The position numbers and the translations under genes are program-made. From Sulfitobacter pontiacus (GTDB taxonomy: Bacteria; Pseudomonadota; Alphaproteobacteria; Rhodobacterales; Rhodobacteraceae): a stretch of 64,000 bases of DNA. The notes beneath the pieces were generated by a model. The model was not told the origin of the DNA. It did not search any database and saw only the letters and a list, made by a program, of their open reading frames with translations. Below, piece after piece: positions 9,057 to 19,095 of the stretch (position 1 is its first letter; each line of letters starts with the position of its first letter). The stretch spans positions 1,327,501 through 1,391,500 of the forward strand of contig NZ_CP160849.1 in assembly GCF_040790665.1 (NCBI RefSeq), in the 5' to 3' direction.

Positions 9057-12000
9057 ATGACCAAGTATGATGACGCCTGGGTAGCACGCGAAGAAGCAAA
9101 ACGCGCCTTCATGGCAGAAAACGGTCTGTATTCCGAAGAAGAAGAGCATTCATCCTGCGGGGTGGGTCTTGTTGTGAACATCGACGGCTCCAGCAGCCGC
9201 GCGGTTGTCGAAAACGGGATCAAGGCGCTCAAGGCGATCTGGCACCGTGGTGCGGTGGATGCCGATGGCAAGACCGGCGACGGCGCGGGCATCCACGTGC
9301 AGATCCCCGTCAACTTTTTCTACGATCAGGTGCGTCGCACCGGTCACAGCCCCCGCGAAGGCGAATTGATCGCCATCGGTCAGGTCTTTCTGCCGCGCAC
9401 CAACTTTGCCGCGCAGGAAACCTGCCGGACCATCGTTGAAACCGAAGTGCTGCGCATGGGCTACTATATCTACGGCTGGCGCCACGTGCCCGTGGACACC
9501 TCTGTTCTGGGGGAAAAGGCCAATGCGACCCGTCCCGAGATCGAACAGATCCTGATTTCCAACGCCAAGGGCGTGGACGAGGAAACATTCGAGCGCGAGC
9601 TTTACGTCATCCGTCGCCGCATCGAGAAAGCCGCGCTGGCCGCTCAGGTGCCGACGCTTTACATCGCGTCGATGTCCTGCCGGTCGATCATCTACAAGGG
9701 CATGATGCTGGCGCAGGATGTTGCCAACTTCTACCCCGACCTGATGGATGAACGCTTTGAGTCCGCGTTTGCGATCTATCACCAGCGCTATTCCACCAAC
9801 ACCTTCCCGCAGTGGTGGCTGGCGCAGCCCTTCCGCATGCTGGCCCATAACGGCGAGATCAACACGCTCAAGGGTAACGTCAACTGGATGAAAAGCCACG
9901 AGATTCGCATGGCCTCGGGCACCTTTGGCGACATGGCCGAAGATATCAAACCGATCGTCGCCGCGGGGTCTTCCGATTCTGCCGCGCTGGATTCGGTGTT
10001 CGAAGTCCTGGTGCGCGCGGGTCGTTCGGCCCCGATGGCGAAAACCATGCTGGTGCCTGAAAGCTGGTCCAAGCAGGCGGTCGAACTGCCCCAGGCATGG
10101 CGCGACATGTATTCCTACTGCAACTCGGTGATGGAGCCTTGGGATGGTCCCGCAGCGCTGGCCATGACCGATGGCCGCTGGGTCTGCGCCGGTCTTGACC
10201 GGAACGGCCTGCGCCCCATGCGTTTCGTCGTCACCGGTGACGGCATGCTGATCGCGGGTTCCGAGGCGGGGATGGTCCCGCAGGACGAGGCGAATGTCGT
10301 GCGCAAAGGCGCGCTTGGCCCCGGTCAGCTGCTGGCGGTCGACATCGAAGAAGGCAAGATGTTCGGCGACACCGAGATCAAGGACAAGCTCGCCGCGTCG
10401 CGCCCCTTTGGTGAATGGGTCGGCAAGATCAACGAGCTGGACAAAGCGCTTGGCGATGTCGAGGAAAAGGCCCTGTTCTCGGGCGATGAGCTGCGCCGCC
10501 GTCAGGTGGCAGCGGGCTATACCATCGAAGACCTCGAGCAGATCCTCGCACCGATGGCCGAAGACGCGAAAGAGCCCTTGGCGTCCATGGGCGATGACAC
10601 CCCGTCGGCGGTTCTGTCGAACCAGTACCGCCCGCTCAGCCATTTCTTCCGCCAGAACTTCAGCCAGGTCACCAACCCACCCATCGACAGCCTGCGCGAA
10701 TTCCGCGTCATGAGCCTGAAAACGCGGTTCGGGAACCTCAAGAACGTGTTGGATGAATCCAGCGCCCAGACCGAGATCCTCGTGCTCGACAGCCCGTTCC
10801 TCGCGAACGCGCAGTTCGATCAGTTGATGACCGAATTCAACGCGAATTCCGTCACCATCGACTGTACGTTTGAGCCGGGGGGCAACAACCTGAGCGAAAA
10901 CCTGCGCCGCATCCGGGACGAGGCAGAAGACGCCGTGCGCTCGGGCGCTGGTCACATCGTGCTGACCGACCAGTTCAGCGATGCGACCCGCGTGGCGATG
11001 CCGATGATCCTTGCGACATCTGCCGTGCACAGCCAGCTGACCCGCAAGGGCCTGCGGACCTTTACGTCGCTCAATGTGCGCTCGGCCGAATGTGTGGACC
11101 CGCATTACTTTGCCGTGCTGATCGGCTGTGGTGCCACCGTGGTGAACGCCTACCTAGCCGAGGATTCGCTGGCGGATCGTATCGGGCGTGGTCTGCTGGA
11201 CATGACCCTGACCACCGCAATGGCCCGCTACCGCGAGGCGATTGATCAGGGCCTGCTGAAAATCATGGCGAAGATGGGCATCAGCGTCATGTCCTCCTAC
11301 CGCGGCGGCCTGAACTTCGAAGCCGTAGGGCTGAGCCGTGCGATGTGCGCGGAATACTTCCCCGGCATGACCAGCCGTATCAGCGGGATCGGTGTGACCG
11401 GTATCCAACGCAAGGCCGAAGCGGTCCACGACCGTGGTTGGCAGGGTGATGGCGTCGTCATGCCCATCGGCGGCTTCTACAAGGCGCGCAAATCCGGCGA
11501 GACCCACGCGTGGGAAGCATCGTCGATGCACATGCTGCAAATGGCCTGCAACAAAGCATCCTACCAGATGTGGAAGCAATATAGCGCCAAGATGCAAAGC
11601 AACCCGCCGATCCATCTGCGCGACCTGCTGGACATCAAGCCGCTGGGGGCCCCAGTGCCCATCGAAGAGGTCGAATCCATCACCTCTATCCGCAAGCGGT
11701 TCGTGACGCCGGGCATGTCCCTTGGCGCGCTGTCGCCCGAGGCACATAAGACCCTGAACGTCGCGATGAACCGCATCGGGGCCAAGTCAGACTCTGGCGA
11801 GGGTGGCGAAGATCCGGCGCACTTCGTGCCCGAGGCCAACGGTGATAACCCGTCGGCCAAGATCAAGCAGGTGGCGTCGGGCCGTTTCGGTGTGACAGCC
11901 GAATACCTGAACCAGTGTGAAGAGCTTGAAATCAAGGTCGCTCAAGGGGCCAAGCCCGGCGAGGGTGGTCAGCTTCCGGGCATGAAGGTCACCGACCTGA

Positions 12001-13589
12001 TCGCCCGTCTGCGCCATTCGACCAAGGGCGTGACCCTGATCTCGCCCCCGCCGCACCACGATATCTATTCCATCGAAGACCTTGCGCAGCTGATCTATGA
12101 CCTCAAGCAGATCAACCCGCGCTGTAAGGTGACCGTGAAGCTGGTGGCGTCCTCGGGCGTTGGCACGATTGCGGCCGGTGTGGCAAAGGCCAAAGCGGAT
12201 ATCATTCTGATCTCGGGCCACAATGGCGGCACGGGCGCATCGCCTGCGACCTCGATCAAATATGCGGGTCTGCCGTGGGAGATGGGCCTGACCGAAGCGC
12301 ATCAGGTTCTGGCGATGAACAACCTGCGCGACCGCGTCACCCTGCGGACCGATGGTGGTTTGCGCACAGGCCGCGACATCGTGATGGCCGCGATGATGGG
12401 AGCCGAGGAATACGGCATCGGCACCGCCGCGCTGATCGCGATGGGCTGTATCATGGTGCGTCAGTGCCAGTCGAACACCTGCCCCGTCGGCGTCTGTACC
12501 CAAGACGAAGCGCTGCGTGGGAAGTTCACCGGCAACGCGGATAAGGTCGTGAACCTGATCACCTTCTACGCCACCGAAGTGCGCGAATTGCTCGCCTCTA
12601 TCGGGGCGCGTAGCCTGGATGACGTGATTGGCCGTGCTGATTTGCTGGCACAGGTCAGCCGTGGGTCTGCGCATCTTGACGATCTGGATCTCAACCCGCT
12701 GCTGATCACCGTCGATGGCGCGGCAGAGATCGTTTATGACCGCAACAAGCCACGCAACGCTGTGCTGGACACGCTGGACTCTGAAATCGTGCGCGACGCC
12801 GCGCGTTTCCTTGAAGATGGCGAGAAGATGCAGCTGAGCTATGCGGTGCAGAACACGCACCGTACCGTGGGCACCCGCGTCTCAAGCCACATCATCCGCA
12901 ACTTCGGCATGAACAACCAGCTGCAGCCCGATCACCTGACGGTCAAGCTGACCGGTTCGGCAGGGCAGTCGCTGGGGGCCTTCGCGGCACCGGGGCTCAA
13001 GCTTGAAGTGTCCGGCGATGCGAATGACTATGTCGGCAAGGGCCTGTCGGGCGGCACCATCGTCGTGCGTCCGTCCATGGCCAGCACCATCGTCGCCGCT
13101 GACAACACCATCATCGGCAACACCGTGCTTTATGGTGCGACCAAGGGCTTTTTGTTCGCAGCGGGCCGTGCCGGTGAACGTTTCGGCGTTCGGAACTCGG
13201 GCGCGCATGTGGTGATCGAAGGCTGCGGCAGCAACGGGTGCGAATACATGACCGGCGGTGTGGCCGTGATCCTGGGCGAGATCGGCGCGAACTTTGGCGC
13301 GGGTATGACGGGCGGTATGGCCTATCTCTACAACCCCGATGGCAAGGCCGACAAAATGCTGAACCGCGAAACGCTGGTGACCTGCCCTGTCACGGTCGAG
13401 CATTGGGAAAACCAGCTGAAGGGCCTGATTGAACGGCACCTGCAGGAAACCAACAGCCGCAAGGCCGAAGACATCCTGCAGCACTGGGACATTGAAAAGG
13501 ATAACTTCCTGCAGATCTGCCCCAAAGAGATGCTGGTCCATCTGCCCGCCCCGCTGAGCGTCGAAGAACACGCGATCCCGGCGGAGTAA
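9057..13589 (+). CDS. gltB: glutamate synthase (NADPH) large subunit
   Basis: GltB is the 1510-residue amidotransferase/synthase subunit. The nucleophile is probably Cys34 (HSSCGVGL), exposed after removal of a 33-residue propeptide, as in known class II amidotransferase domains. Next come the central domain, the FMN-binding synthase domain (SPPPHHDIYSIEDLAQLIYD, SGHNGGTGASP) and the 3Fe-4S motif CIMVRQCQSNTC near residues 1132-1148. The C-terminal beta-helix ends the protein. The start is preceded by AGGAGA (9046-9051). It forms an operon with gltD. The enzyme is central to ammonia assimilation and fits the nitrate uptake genes at the right end of the window. Confidence 0.98.
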   Translation: MTKYDDAWVAREEAKRAFMAENGLYSEEEEHSSCGVGLVVNIDGSSSRAVVENGIKALKAIWHRGAVDADGKTGDGAGIHVQIPVNFFYDQVRRTGHSPREGELIAIGQVFLPRTNFAAQETCRTIVETEVLRMGYYIYGWRHVPVDTSVLGEKANATRPEIEQILISNAKGVDEETFERELYVIRRRIEKAALAAQVPTLYIASMSCRSIIYKGMMLAQDVANFYPDLMDERFESAFAIYHQRYSTNTFPQWWLAQPFRMLAHNGEINTLKGNVNWMKSHEIRMASGTFGDMAEDIKPIVAAGSSDSAALDSVFEVLVRAGRSAPMAKTMLVPESWSKQAVELPQAWRDMYSYCNSVMEPWDGPAALAMTDGRWVCAGLDRNGLRPMRFVVTGDGMLIAGSEAGMVPQDEANVVRKGALGPGQLLAVDIEEGKMFGDTEIKDKLAASRPFGEWVGKINELDKALGDVEEKALFSGDELRRRQVAAGYTIEDLEQILAPMAEDAKEPLASMGDDTPSAVLSNQYRPLSHFFRQNFSQVTNPPIDSLREFRVMSLKTRFGNLKNVLDESSAQTEILVLDSPFLANAQFDQLMTEFNANSVTIDCTFEPGGNNLSENLRRIRDEAEDAVRSGAGHIVLTDQFSDATRVAMPMILATSAVHSQLTRKGLRTFTSLNVRSAECVDPHYFAVLIGCGATVVNAYLAEDSLADRIGRGLLDMTLTTAMARYREAIDQGLLKIMAKMGISVMSSYRGGLNFEAVGLSRAMCAEYFPGMTSRISGIGVTGIQRKAEAVHDRGWQGDGVVMPIGGFYKARKSGETHAWEASSMHMLQMACNKASYQMWKQYSAKMQSNPPIHLRDLLDIKPLGAPVPIEEVESITSIRKRFVTPGMSLGALSPEAHKTLNVAMNRIGAKSDSGEGGEDPAHFVPEANGDNPSAKIKQVASGRFGVTAEYLNQCEELEIKVAQGAKPGEGGQLPGMKVTDLIARLRHSTKGVTLISPPPHHDIYSIEDLAQLIYDLKQINPRCKVTVKLVASSGVGTIAAGVAKAKADIILISGHNGGTGASPATSIKYAGLPWEMGLTEAHQVLAMNNLRDRVTLRTDGGLRTGRDIVMAAMMGAEEYGIGTAALIAMGCIMVRQCQSNTCPVGVCTQDEALRGKFTGNADKVVNLITFYATEVRELLASIGARSLDDVIGRADLLAQVSRGSAHLDDLDLNPLLITVDGAAEIVYDRNKPRNAVLDTLDSEIVRDAARFLEDGEKMQLSYAVQNTHRTVGTRVSSHIIRNFGMNNQLQPDHLTVKLTGSAGQSLGAFAAPGLKLEVSGDANDYVGKGLSGGTIVVRPSMASTIVAADNTIIGNTVLYGATKGFLFAAGRAGERFGVRNSGAHVVIEGCGSNGCEYMTGGVAVILGEIGANFGAGMTGGMAYLYNPDGKADKMLNRETLVTCPVTVEHWENQLKGLIERHLQETNSRKAEDILQHWDIEKDNFLQICPKEMLVHLPAPLSVEEHAIPAE

Positions 13590-13601
13590 GCAAAACGGAT
13601 A

Positions 13602-13639
13602 GATCGGGCGCGGGGGAAACCTCGCGCCCGATTTCTTTT
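13602..13639 (+). terminator. rho-independent terminator after gltB
   Basis: The arms atcgggcgcg and cgcgcccgat around a ggggaaacct loop are followed by ttctttt. It begins about 13 bp after the gltB stop codon. Confidence 0.85.
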
Positions 13640-13688
13640 GTGCGTCGCCCACGCTTTACCGGGGCCGCAACCGGCCTATAGTTACGGG

Positions 13689-14402
13689 ATGATCAAAACA
13701 CTTACCTCTCGCGTCCGGCTGATGGCGCTTTTGCTGGTGGGGCTCGCGCTTGCGGCCTGTACCGATGCTGCGCCCAAGGGCGGCGGCGATATTCTGGTGA
13801 TTGGCGATTCCGTCATGGCGTGGAACGGATCAAGCGATCAGGCGATCCCCGATGCGATGGCAGCCAGCCTTGGCCGCAATGTGGTCAGCAAGGCCGTCCC
13901 CGGGGCGCAGTTCAGCAATGACAGCACGCTCTTGTCCGCTGTCGGTTTCGACATTCAGGATCAGTACCCCGGCGGGCGGTGGAACTGGATCGTGGTGAAC
14001 GGCGGGGCCAATGATCTGGGGTTCAACGACTGCAAATGCGCGGCCTGCACGCCTGTGGTCGACACGCTGATCGCTGCGGATGCCGCTACTGGGGAAATCC
14101 CCGCCTTCCTGTCGCGATTGCGCAGCACGGGCGCGCAGGTGATGTGGATGGGCTATTACGCCGGCAATGGCAAAGGGTCATTCGAGGGCTGTCGCGATGA
14201 TCTGGTGCTGCTGGAACGCCGTATCGCGCGGTTTGCGGCACAAACCCCGGGGGTGACATTCCTTGATTCCGAAACCGTCATCGACCGTCAGGATCCCAGC
14301 CTGTTTGCCAGCGATAACACCCACCCGTCGCCCAAGGCCTCTGCGCTGATCGGGGCCTATCTTGCAAAAGGGATTTCCGCCCGCAGTGCCCGTTCACAAT
14401 AA
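13689..14402 (+). CDS. SGNH/GDSL-family lipoprotein hydrolase
   Basis: This 237-residue probable lipoprotein has an N-terminal hydrophobic segment and the lipobox LALAAC, with Cys24 the lipidation site. The catalytic fold is SGNH hydrolase: block I GDSVMAWN (Ser41), block III GGANDLG, and block V DNTHPSP, which supplies Asp and His. Family members hydrolyse esters of lipids, acetylated sugars or peptidoglycan; the substrate cannot be told here. The start at 13689 gives an immediate signal sequence, whereas the longer frame from 13638 buries it. It lies between gltB and mtgA, 21 bp before mtgA, so it may share transcription with that cell-wall gene. Confidence 0.85.
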   Translation: MIKTLTSRVRLMALLLVGLALAACTDAAPKGGGDILVIGDSVMAWNGSSDQAIPDAMAASLGRNVVSKAVPGAQFSNDSTLLSAVGFDIQDQYPGGRWNWIVVNGGANDLGFNDCKCAACTPVVDTLIAADAATGEIPAFLSRLRSTGAQVMWMGYYAGNGKGSFEGCRDDLVLLERRIARFAAQTPGVTFLDSETVIDRQDPSLFASDNTHPSPKASALIGAYLAKGISARSARSQ

Positions 14403-14423
14403 GCCATTGCCACGATATAGCTG

Positions 14424-15176
14424 ATGGCTATGGCAAAACGCGCATCCTCCAAATCCAAGGGCAAAGCCAAGTCCAAGACCCCGTCCCCTGCGGCGCAGCT
14501 GCGGTCGCTCAAGCGGCGTGTGGTTCGGGGCGCGTTCAAGCTGGTGCTCGCCGTGCTTGGCCTGTTGATCGCCCTGGTGTTGCTGTTTGCGGTGATCAAC
14601 CCGCCGACGACCCCCTATATGTTCAGCGAAGGCCGCAGGCTGGGGGGCGTGGACCAGCAATGGGTCGCGCTGGAAGACGTGGCCCCCGTCATGGCGCGGT
14701 CTGTCGTGGCGGCGGAAGATGCGAATTTCTGCCAGCACTGGGGCTTTGATCTGGCCGCGATCAAACGCGCCATCGCCGAAGGATCGAACCGCGGGGCATC
14801 CACCCTGTCGCAGCAGACGGTCAAGAACGTCTATCTCTGGCATGGCCGCACATGGTTGCGCAAAGCGCTCGAGGCCGGGATCACGCCGCTGGTTGAAACC
14901 GTCTGGACCAAGCGGCGCATCATCGAAGTCTATCTGAACGTGGCCGAGTTCGACGAAGGCATCTTTGGTGTCGACGCCGCGGCGCAACATTACTTTGGGG
15001 TGATTCCCGCCAAGCTGACCGCAACCCAAGCGGCGCGGCTGGCCGCGATCCTGCCGTCGCCGAAAACCCGTTCGGCCGCGCGCCCCTCTGCCGCGGTGCG
15101 CAAGCGCAGCGCCCAGATCCGCGATGGTGCGGCGACAATCAGCAAGGACGGACGGGCAGCCTGTTTCGAGAGTTGA
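14424..15176 (+). CDS. mtgA: monofunctional biosynthetic peptidoglycan transglycosylase
   Basis: MtgA is a GT51 glycosyltransferase that polymerises lipid II into glycan strands at the inner membrane. It has 250 residues with a single transmembrane segment near residues 36-56. Family motifs are all present: EDANFCQHWGFD with the catalytic Glu, GASTLSQQTVKNV, and KRRIIEVYLNVAEF. There is no transpeptidase domain. The basic, Ser/Lys-rich N-terminus (AKRASSKSKGKAKSKT) is cytoplasmic. A second ATG two codons downstream (14430) is an alternative start. The upstream gene is the SGNH lipoprotein. Confidence 0.95.
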   Translation: MAMAKRASSKSKGKAKSKTPSPAAQLRSLKRRVVRGAFKLVLAVLGLLIALVLLFAVINPPTTPYMFSEGRRLGGVDQQWVALEDVAPVMARSVVAAEDANFCQHWGFDLAAIKRAIAEGSNRGASTLSQQTVKNVYLWHGRTWLRKALEAGITPLVETVWTKRRIIEVYLNVAEFDEGIFGVDAAAQHYFGVIPAKLTATQAARLAAILPSPKTRSAARPSAAVRKRSAQIRDGAATISKDGRAACFES

Positions 15177-15236
15177 AAAACCCAACCAAGACGGGCATGA
15201 GGATGAAACCCCTGTTTGTTAGTACCGGAACCCCTT

Positions 15237-15902
15237 ATGGCTCGCCTGTTTCACGTCCCGCTTTCGCCGTTCTGCCGCAAAGTCCGGCTGAGCCTCGCTG
15301 AAAAGAAGATCGAGGTTGAACGCGTCGAAGAGCGGTATTGGGAGCAAGACCCAGATTTTATGCGTCGCAATCCGGCGGGCAAGGTGCCTGTATTGCAGCT
15401 TGATGGCATCATCATGTCCGAAAGTGCCGCGATCTGCGAGTATATCGAAGAGACCCGCCCCGAACCGTCGCTGATGCCCTCTGATCCGGTCCAGCGGCTT
15501 GAAGTGCGTCGTCTGGTCAGCTGGTTCGACGACAAGTTCCACGACGAGGTCACCTCGAAGCTGCTCTACGAACGGGTCAACAAAAAGGTGATGAAGCAGG
15601 GGTTTCCCGACAGCCGCAATGTCAAGGACGGGGCCAAGGCGATCAAGTATCACATCGACTATATGGCATGGCTGCTGGACCACCGGCGCTGGCTGGCGGG
15701 CGATGTGATGACGCTGGCCGATTTCGCGGCGGCGGCGCATCTGTCCTCGCTTGATTATATCTCGGATGTGGACTGGAACCGGTCCGACGTGGTCAAGGAC
15801 TGGTACGCCAAGATCAAGTCCCGCCCTGCGTTCCGGTCGTTGCTGGCCGATCAGGTGCCGGGCTTCCCGCCGCCGAAGCATTACAATGACCTTGATTTCT
15901 GA
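15237..15902 (+). CDS. glutathione S-transferase family protein
   Basis: The 221-residue protein has an N-terminal thioredoxin-fold domain (SPFCRKVRLSLAEKK, KVPVLQLDG, MSESAAICEYIEE, the last matching the glutathione-contacting ES motif). An all-helical C-terminal domain with LADFAAAAHLSSLDYI follows. A soluble cytoplasmic conjugating or reducing enzyme is expected, but the substrate is unknown. The ATG at 15237 sits right before the first beta strand; an upstream start at 15216 adds seven residues. It is followed 15 bp later by queG, suggesting cotranscription. Confidence 0.88.
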   Translation: MARLFHVPLSPFCRKVRLSLAEKKIEVERVEERYWEQDPDFMRRNPAGKVPVLQLDGIIMSESAAICEYIEETRPEPSLMPSDPVQRLEVRRLVSWFDDKFHDEVTSKLLYERVNKKVMKQGFPDSRNVKDGAKAIKYHIDYMAWLLDHRRWLAGDVMTLADFAAAAHLSSLDYISDVDWNRSDVVKDWYAKIKSRPAFRSLLADQVPGFPPPKHYNDLDF

Positions 15903-15917
15903 TCCACGCTGCGCCCG

Positions 15918-16976
15918 ATGTCTGTGACATCGGCTGCCGATACGGACGCCCTGCGGGGCCGGTTGGTGGCGCAGGCGCTGGACGAAGGCTTTGTCTCTTG
16001 CCGGATTTGCCGCCCCGACGCGGTGCCTGATGTGCCCGAACGGCTGCAGGCGTTTGTTGATGCAGGCTATCACGGGCAGATGGCGTGGATGGCGGACCGT
16101 ATGGCGTGGCGCGGCAACCCTGCCGCCCTTTGGCCCGAGGCGCGGTCGGTGATCATGCTGGCCGAAAGCTACACCCCCGAATACGACCCGACCGAGGTGC
16201 TGAACCACCCCGAAAAGGCGGGCGTGTCGGTCTATGCGCAGGGGCGAGATTACCACGACATCGTCAAGAAACGGCTCAAGCGGGTGGCGCGATGGCTGGT
16301 GGCGCAGGAACCCTGCGAGGTGAAAGTCTTTGTCGACACGGCCCCCGTGCCGGAAAAGGCGCTTGGGCAGGCGGCGGGGCTGGGCTGGCAGGGCAAGCAC
16401 ACCAATCTGCTAAGCCGCGACTGGGGGAACTGGGCCTTTCTGGGCGCGATTTTCACCACGTTGGATTTCACCCCCGACACGGCAGAGGTGGATCACTGCG
16501 GGTCGTGCCGGTCCTGCCTCAGGGCGTGCCCGACCAATGCCTTCCCCGCGCCCTATCAGCTGGATGCGCGGCGCTGCATTTCCTATCTGACGATTGAACA
16601 CAACGGGCCGGTCGATCTTGAGCTGCGCAGCAAGATGGGCAACCGCATCTACGGCTGTGACGATTGCCTTGCCGCCTGCCCGTGGAACAAATTCGCCGTC
16701 GCGGCGAGCGATTTGCGCTATCACGGCGGTGTCGGAGCCCCCGATCTGGCAGAGCTGGCGACGCTGGATGATGCGGCCTTTCGTCTGCGGTTCAGCGGCT
16801 CGCCGATCAAGCGGATCGGGCGCAACCGGTTCATTCGCAATGTGCTTTATGCCATCGGTAACTCCGGTCAGGCGCGTCTGACCCCCGTGGCGCAGGGCCT
16901 GTTGGACGATCCGGACGCGACTGTCGCCGACGCGGCGCAATGGGCCGTGGCCCGTCTGTGCGAAAACCAAGACTGA
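15918..16976 (+). CDS. queG: epoxyqueuosine reductase
   Basis: QueG performs the last step of queuosine synthesis, reducing epoxyqueuosine to queuosine in the wobble base of certain tRNAs. It uses cobalamin and two 4Fe-4S clusters. At 352 residues it has the expected length. The cluster ligands are [12 protein letters not shown] near residues 194-205 and [11 protein letters not shown] near 247-257. The block [20 protein letters not shown] is characteristic of the cobalamin-binding part. It lies directly after the GST gene in the same direction. Cobalamin must be available, but no cobalamin genes are in the window. Confidence 0.95.
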   Translation: MSVTSAADTDALRGRLVAQALDEGFVSCRICRPDAVPDVPERLQAFVDAGYHGQMAWMADRMAWRGNPAALWPEARSVIMLAESYTPEYDPTEVLNHPEKAGVSVYAQGRDYHDIVKKRLKRVARWLVAQEPCEVKVFVDTAPVPEKALGQAAGLGWQGKHTNLLSRDWGNWAFLGAIFTTLDFTPDTAEVDHCGSCRSCLRACPTNAFPAPYQLDARRCISYLTIEHNGPVDLELRSKMGNRIYGCDDCLAACPWNKFAVAASDLRYHGGVGAPDLAELATLDDAAFRLRFSGSPIKRIGRNRFIRNVLYAIGNSGQARLTPVAQGLLDDPDATVADAAQWAVARLCENQD

Positions 16977-17037
16977 CAGGGCTGGACCGCTGCGCCGGAA
17001 CAGGTAAACCCTAGGAAAACGGTGCAAGGATAGTTGA

Positions 17038-19044
17038 ATGGCGCTTTTGCTTGGGGTCGATACGGGCGGCACCTATACGGATGCGGTGCTGATCCGCGAT
17101 GAAACCACGGTGATCGCATCGGCCAAGGCGCTGACCACCCGCGCCGATCTGGCCATTGGTGTGGGGCAGGCCGTGCGCCGCGTGCTGGCGGCGGCCGATG
17201 TTTCAGCGGGTCAGGTTGCGATGGCGTCGCTGTCGACCACGCTGGCAACCAATGCGCTGGTCGAAGGGCAGGGCGGGCGCGTCGCGTTGATCTATGTCGG
17301 CTTCAAGGAACGGGATCTTGAGGCGCACGGGCTGGCAGGGGCGCTGAACGGTGACCCTTATCTGATCCTTGGCGGTGGTCATGACCACGCAGGCGCAGAG
17401 CGTGCCCCGCTGGACGAAGCCGCGCTGATCTCCTTTTTGACCGAGCAGCGTGAACAGGTCAGCGGTTTTGCCGTCGCCAGCCAGTTCGCCACGCGCAACC
17501 CCGCCCATGAACAACGCGTCGCCGACTTGGTGACGCAGGTGACGGTGCGGCCCGTGTCGGCCTCGCATCAGCTGTCGGCCAAGCTCAACGGGCCGAAACG
17601 GGCGCTGACGGCGGTGCTGAACGCGCGGCTGATCGGGATGATCGACCGGTTGATCGGGCGGGCCGAGGATGTGTTGACCGACCTTGGCATCACGGCCCCG
17701 CTGATGGTGGTGCGGGGGGACGGGGCGCTGATCTCTGCCGCGCAGGCACGGGAACGGCCGATTGAAACGATCCTCAGCGGGCCTGCGGCCTCGATCGTGG
17801 GGGCGCGGTGGATGACCGGTGCGGCGCGTGCGTTGGTCAGCGATATCGGCGGCACCACCACCGATGTAGCTCTGTTGCGCGATGGCCGGCCCGCGATCGA
17901 CCCCGCAGGGGCCCGCGTCGGCAGCTACCGCACGATGGTAGAGGCCGTTGCCATGCGCACCACCGGTCTGGGGGGCGACAGCGAGGTGCATTTCCTGACC
18001 GAAGGCTTGCAGGGGGGGGTGACGCTGGGGCCCAAGCGGGTCTTGCCCATTGCCCTCATCGCGGCAGAGGCACCCGAGGTTGTCCATGCTGCGCTTGATG
18101 CGCAACTGCGCAGCACCACCCCCGGCGAATATGACGGGCGCTTTGTGCGTGCCGTGGCAGGTCAACCGCGCGAGGGGATCTCGGCGCGTGAACAAATGCT
18201 GCTGGACCGTATTGGTGACGGGCTGCACCCGATGGCCGACATCCTGCGCGCCCGCATAGAGACAGGCGCGCTGAAACGTCTGGTAGAGCGTGGCTTGGTC
18301 CAGCTGGCCGGCGTTACCCCATCGGACGCAAGCCATGTGCTGGGACGGGTCGCGGCCTGGGATGCCGAGGCCGCAGGCAAGGCGCTGCGGTTGTTTGGGC
18401 GGCGACGCACAGGCGCGGGGCAGATGCTGGCCCCTGATCCCGCCGCTATGGCGCAGATCATCGTGGATCAACTGACCGAACAGACCGCGCTGGCCATGCT
18501 GGAAGCGGCGCTGGCGGAAGAAGAGCCCGCCTTTGATACAGAACCCGAAACGCTGGCCCGCCACGAGCTGTTGCAGCGCGGGTTGCGCGGGCACGCGGGG
18601 CTTGTGCGGATCGAGGCGGCGTTGAACCTGCCGGTGATCGGGCTGGGAGCCTCTGCCGCGGCCTATTATCCGGCGGTGGGGGAACGGCTGGGCACGCAGA
18701 TGATCCTGCCCGAACACGCCGCAGTGGCCAATGCCATTGGCGCTGTCGTCGGGCGGGTGACCATGCGGGAAAGCGGCACGGTGACCTCGCCCGCAGAGGG
18801 GCGGTTCAGGGTGTATCTGGCCGGCGGGCCGCAGGATTTCACGGATCAGACACAGGCGCTGAGCACGCTTGAGGCAACCCTGCGCGACAAGGCAGAGGCG
18901 GCGGCACGGGCGGCGGGGGTGGTCGATGTGCAGATCGACGTGCAACGCGACATCCGCCATGCAGAGGTCGAAAGCCGCAAGGTCTTTATCGAAGCGCTGC
19001 TGACGGTCGAGGCGACAGGCAGGCCAAGGGTCGCATCGGCCTGA
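17038..19044 (+). CDS. HyuA-like hydantoinase/oxoprolinase family ATPase, standalone
   Basis: The 668-residue protein belongs to the hydantoinase A/5-oxoprolinase family, whose members use ATP for lactam or ketone activation. Phosphate-binding motifs of the ASKHA fold are visible: DTGGTYTDAV at residues 8-17 and DIGGTTTDVAL near 268. HyuA proteins normally work with HyuB. Here no hyuB is present: QueG precedes and a terminator follows. The protein is also not part of the PxpABC locus at 47910-50443. The substrate is unknown. The ATG follows an AGGA ribosome site (17026-17029). Confidence 0.85.
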   Translation: MALLLGVDTGGTYTDAVLIRDETTVIASAKALTTRADLAIGVGQAVRRVLAAADVSAGQVAMASLSTTLATNALVEGQGGRVALIYVGFKERDLEAHGLAGALNGDPYLILGGGHDHAGAERAPLDEAALISFLTEQREQVSGFAVASQFATRNPAHEQRVADLVTQVTVRPVSASHQLSAKLNGPKRALTAVLNARLIGMIDRLIGRAEDVLTDLGITAPLMVVRGDGALISAAQARERPIETILSGPAASIVGARWMTGAARALVSDIGGTTTDVALLRDGRPAIDPAGARVGSYRTMVEAVAMRTTGLGGDSEVHFLTEGLQGGVTLGPKRVLPIALIAAEAPEVVHAALDAQLRSTTPGEYDGRFVRAVAGQPREGISAREQMLLDRIGDGLHPMADILRARIETGALKRLVERGLVQLAGVTPSDASHVLGRVAAWDAEAAGKALRLFGRRRTGAGQMLAPDPAAMAQIIVDQLTEQTALAMLEAALAEEEPAFDTEPETLARHELLQRGLRGHAGLVRIEAALNLPVIGLGASAAAYYPAVGERLGTQMILPEHAAVANAIGAVVGRVTMRESGTVTSPAEGRFRVYLAGGPQDFTDQTQALSTLEATLRDKAEAAARAAGVVDVQIDVQRDIRHAEVESRKVFIEALLTVEATGRPRVASA

Positions 19045-19056
19045 CGCTGCACAAAA

Positions 19057-19093
19057 GAAAACGGCGCAAACCCGAGGGGCTGCGCCGTTTTGC
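19057..19093. terminator. bidirectional terminator between hyuA-like gene and msrA
   Basis: The arms aaaacggcgca and tgcgccgtttt flank a short loop between two convergent genes, so A and T runs serve both strands. Confidence 0.9.
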
Positions 19094-19095
19094 GT

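Noticed and set aside
9150..11105. 651-codon minus-strand frame opposite gltB
   Set aside because: It is an antisense shadow of the conserved gltB. Composition is aberrant and no start signal is apparent.
17203..18960. 585-codon minus-strand frame opposite the HyuA-like gene
   Set aside because: Shadow frame with no motif; the plus-strand frame contains the phosphate motifs.
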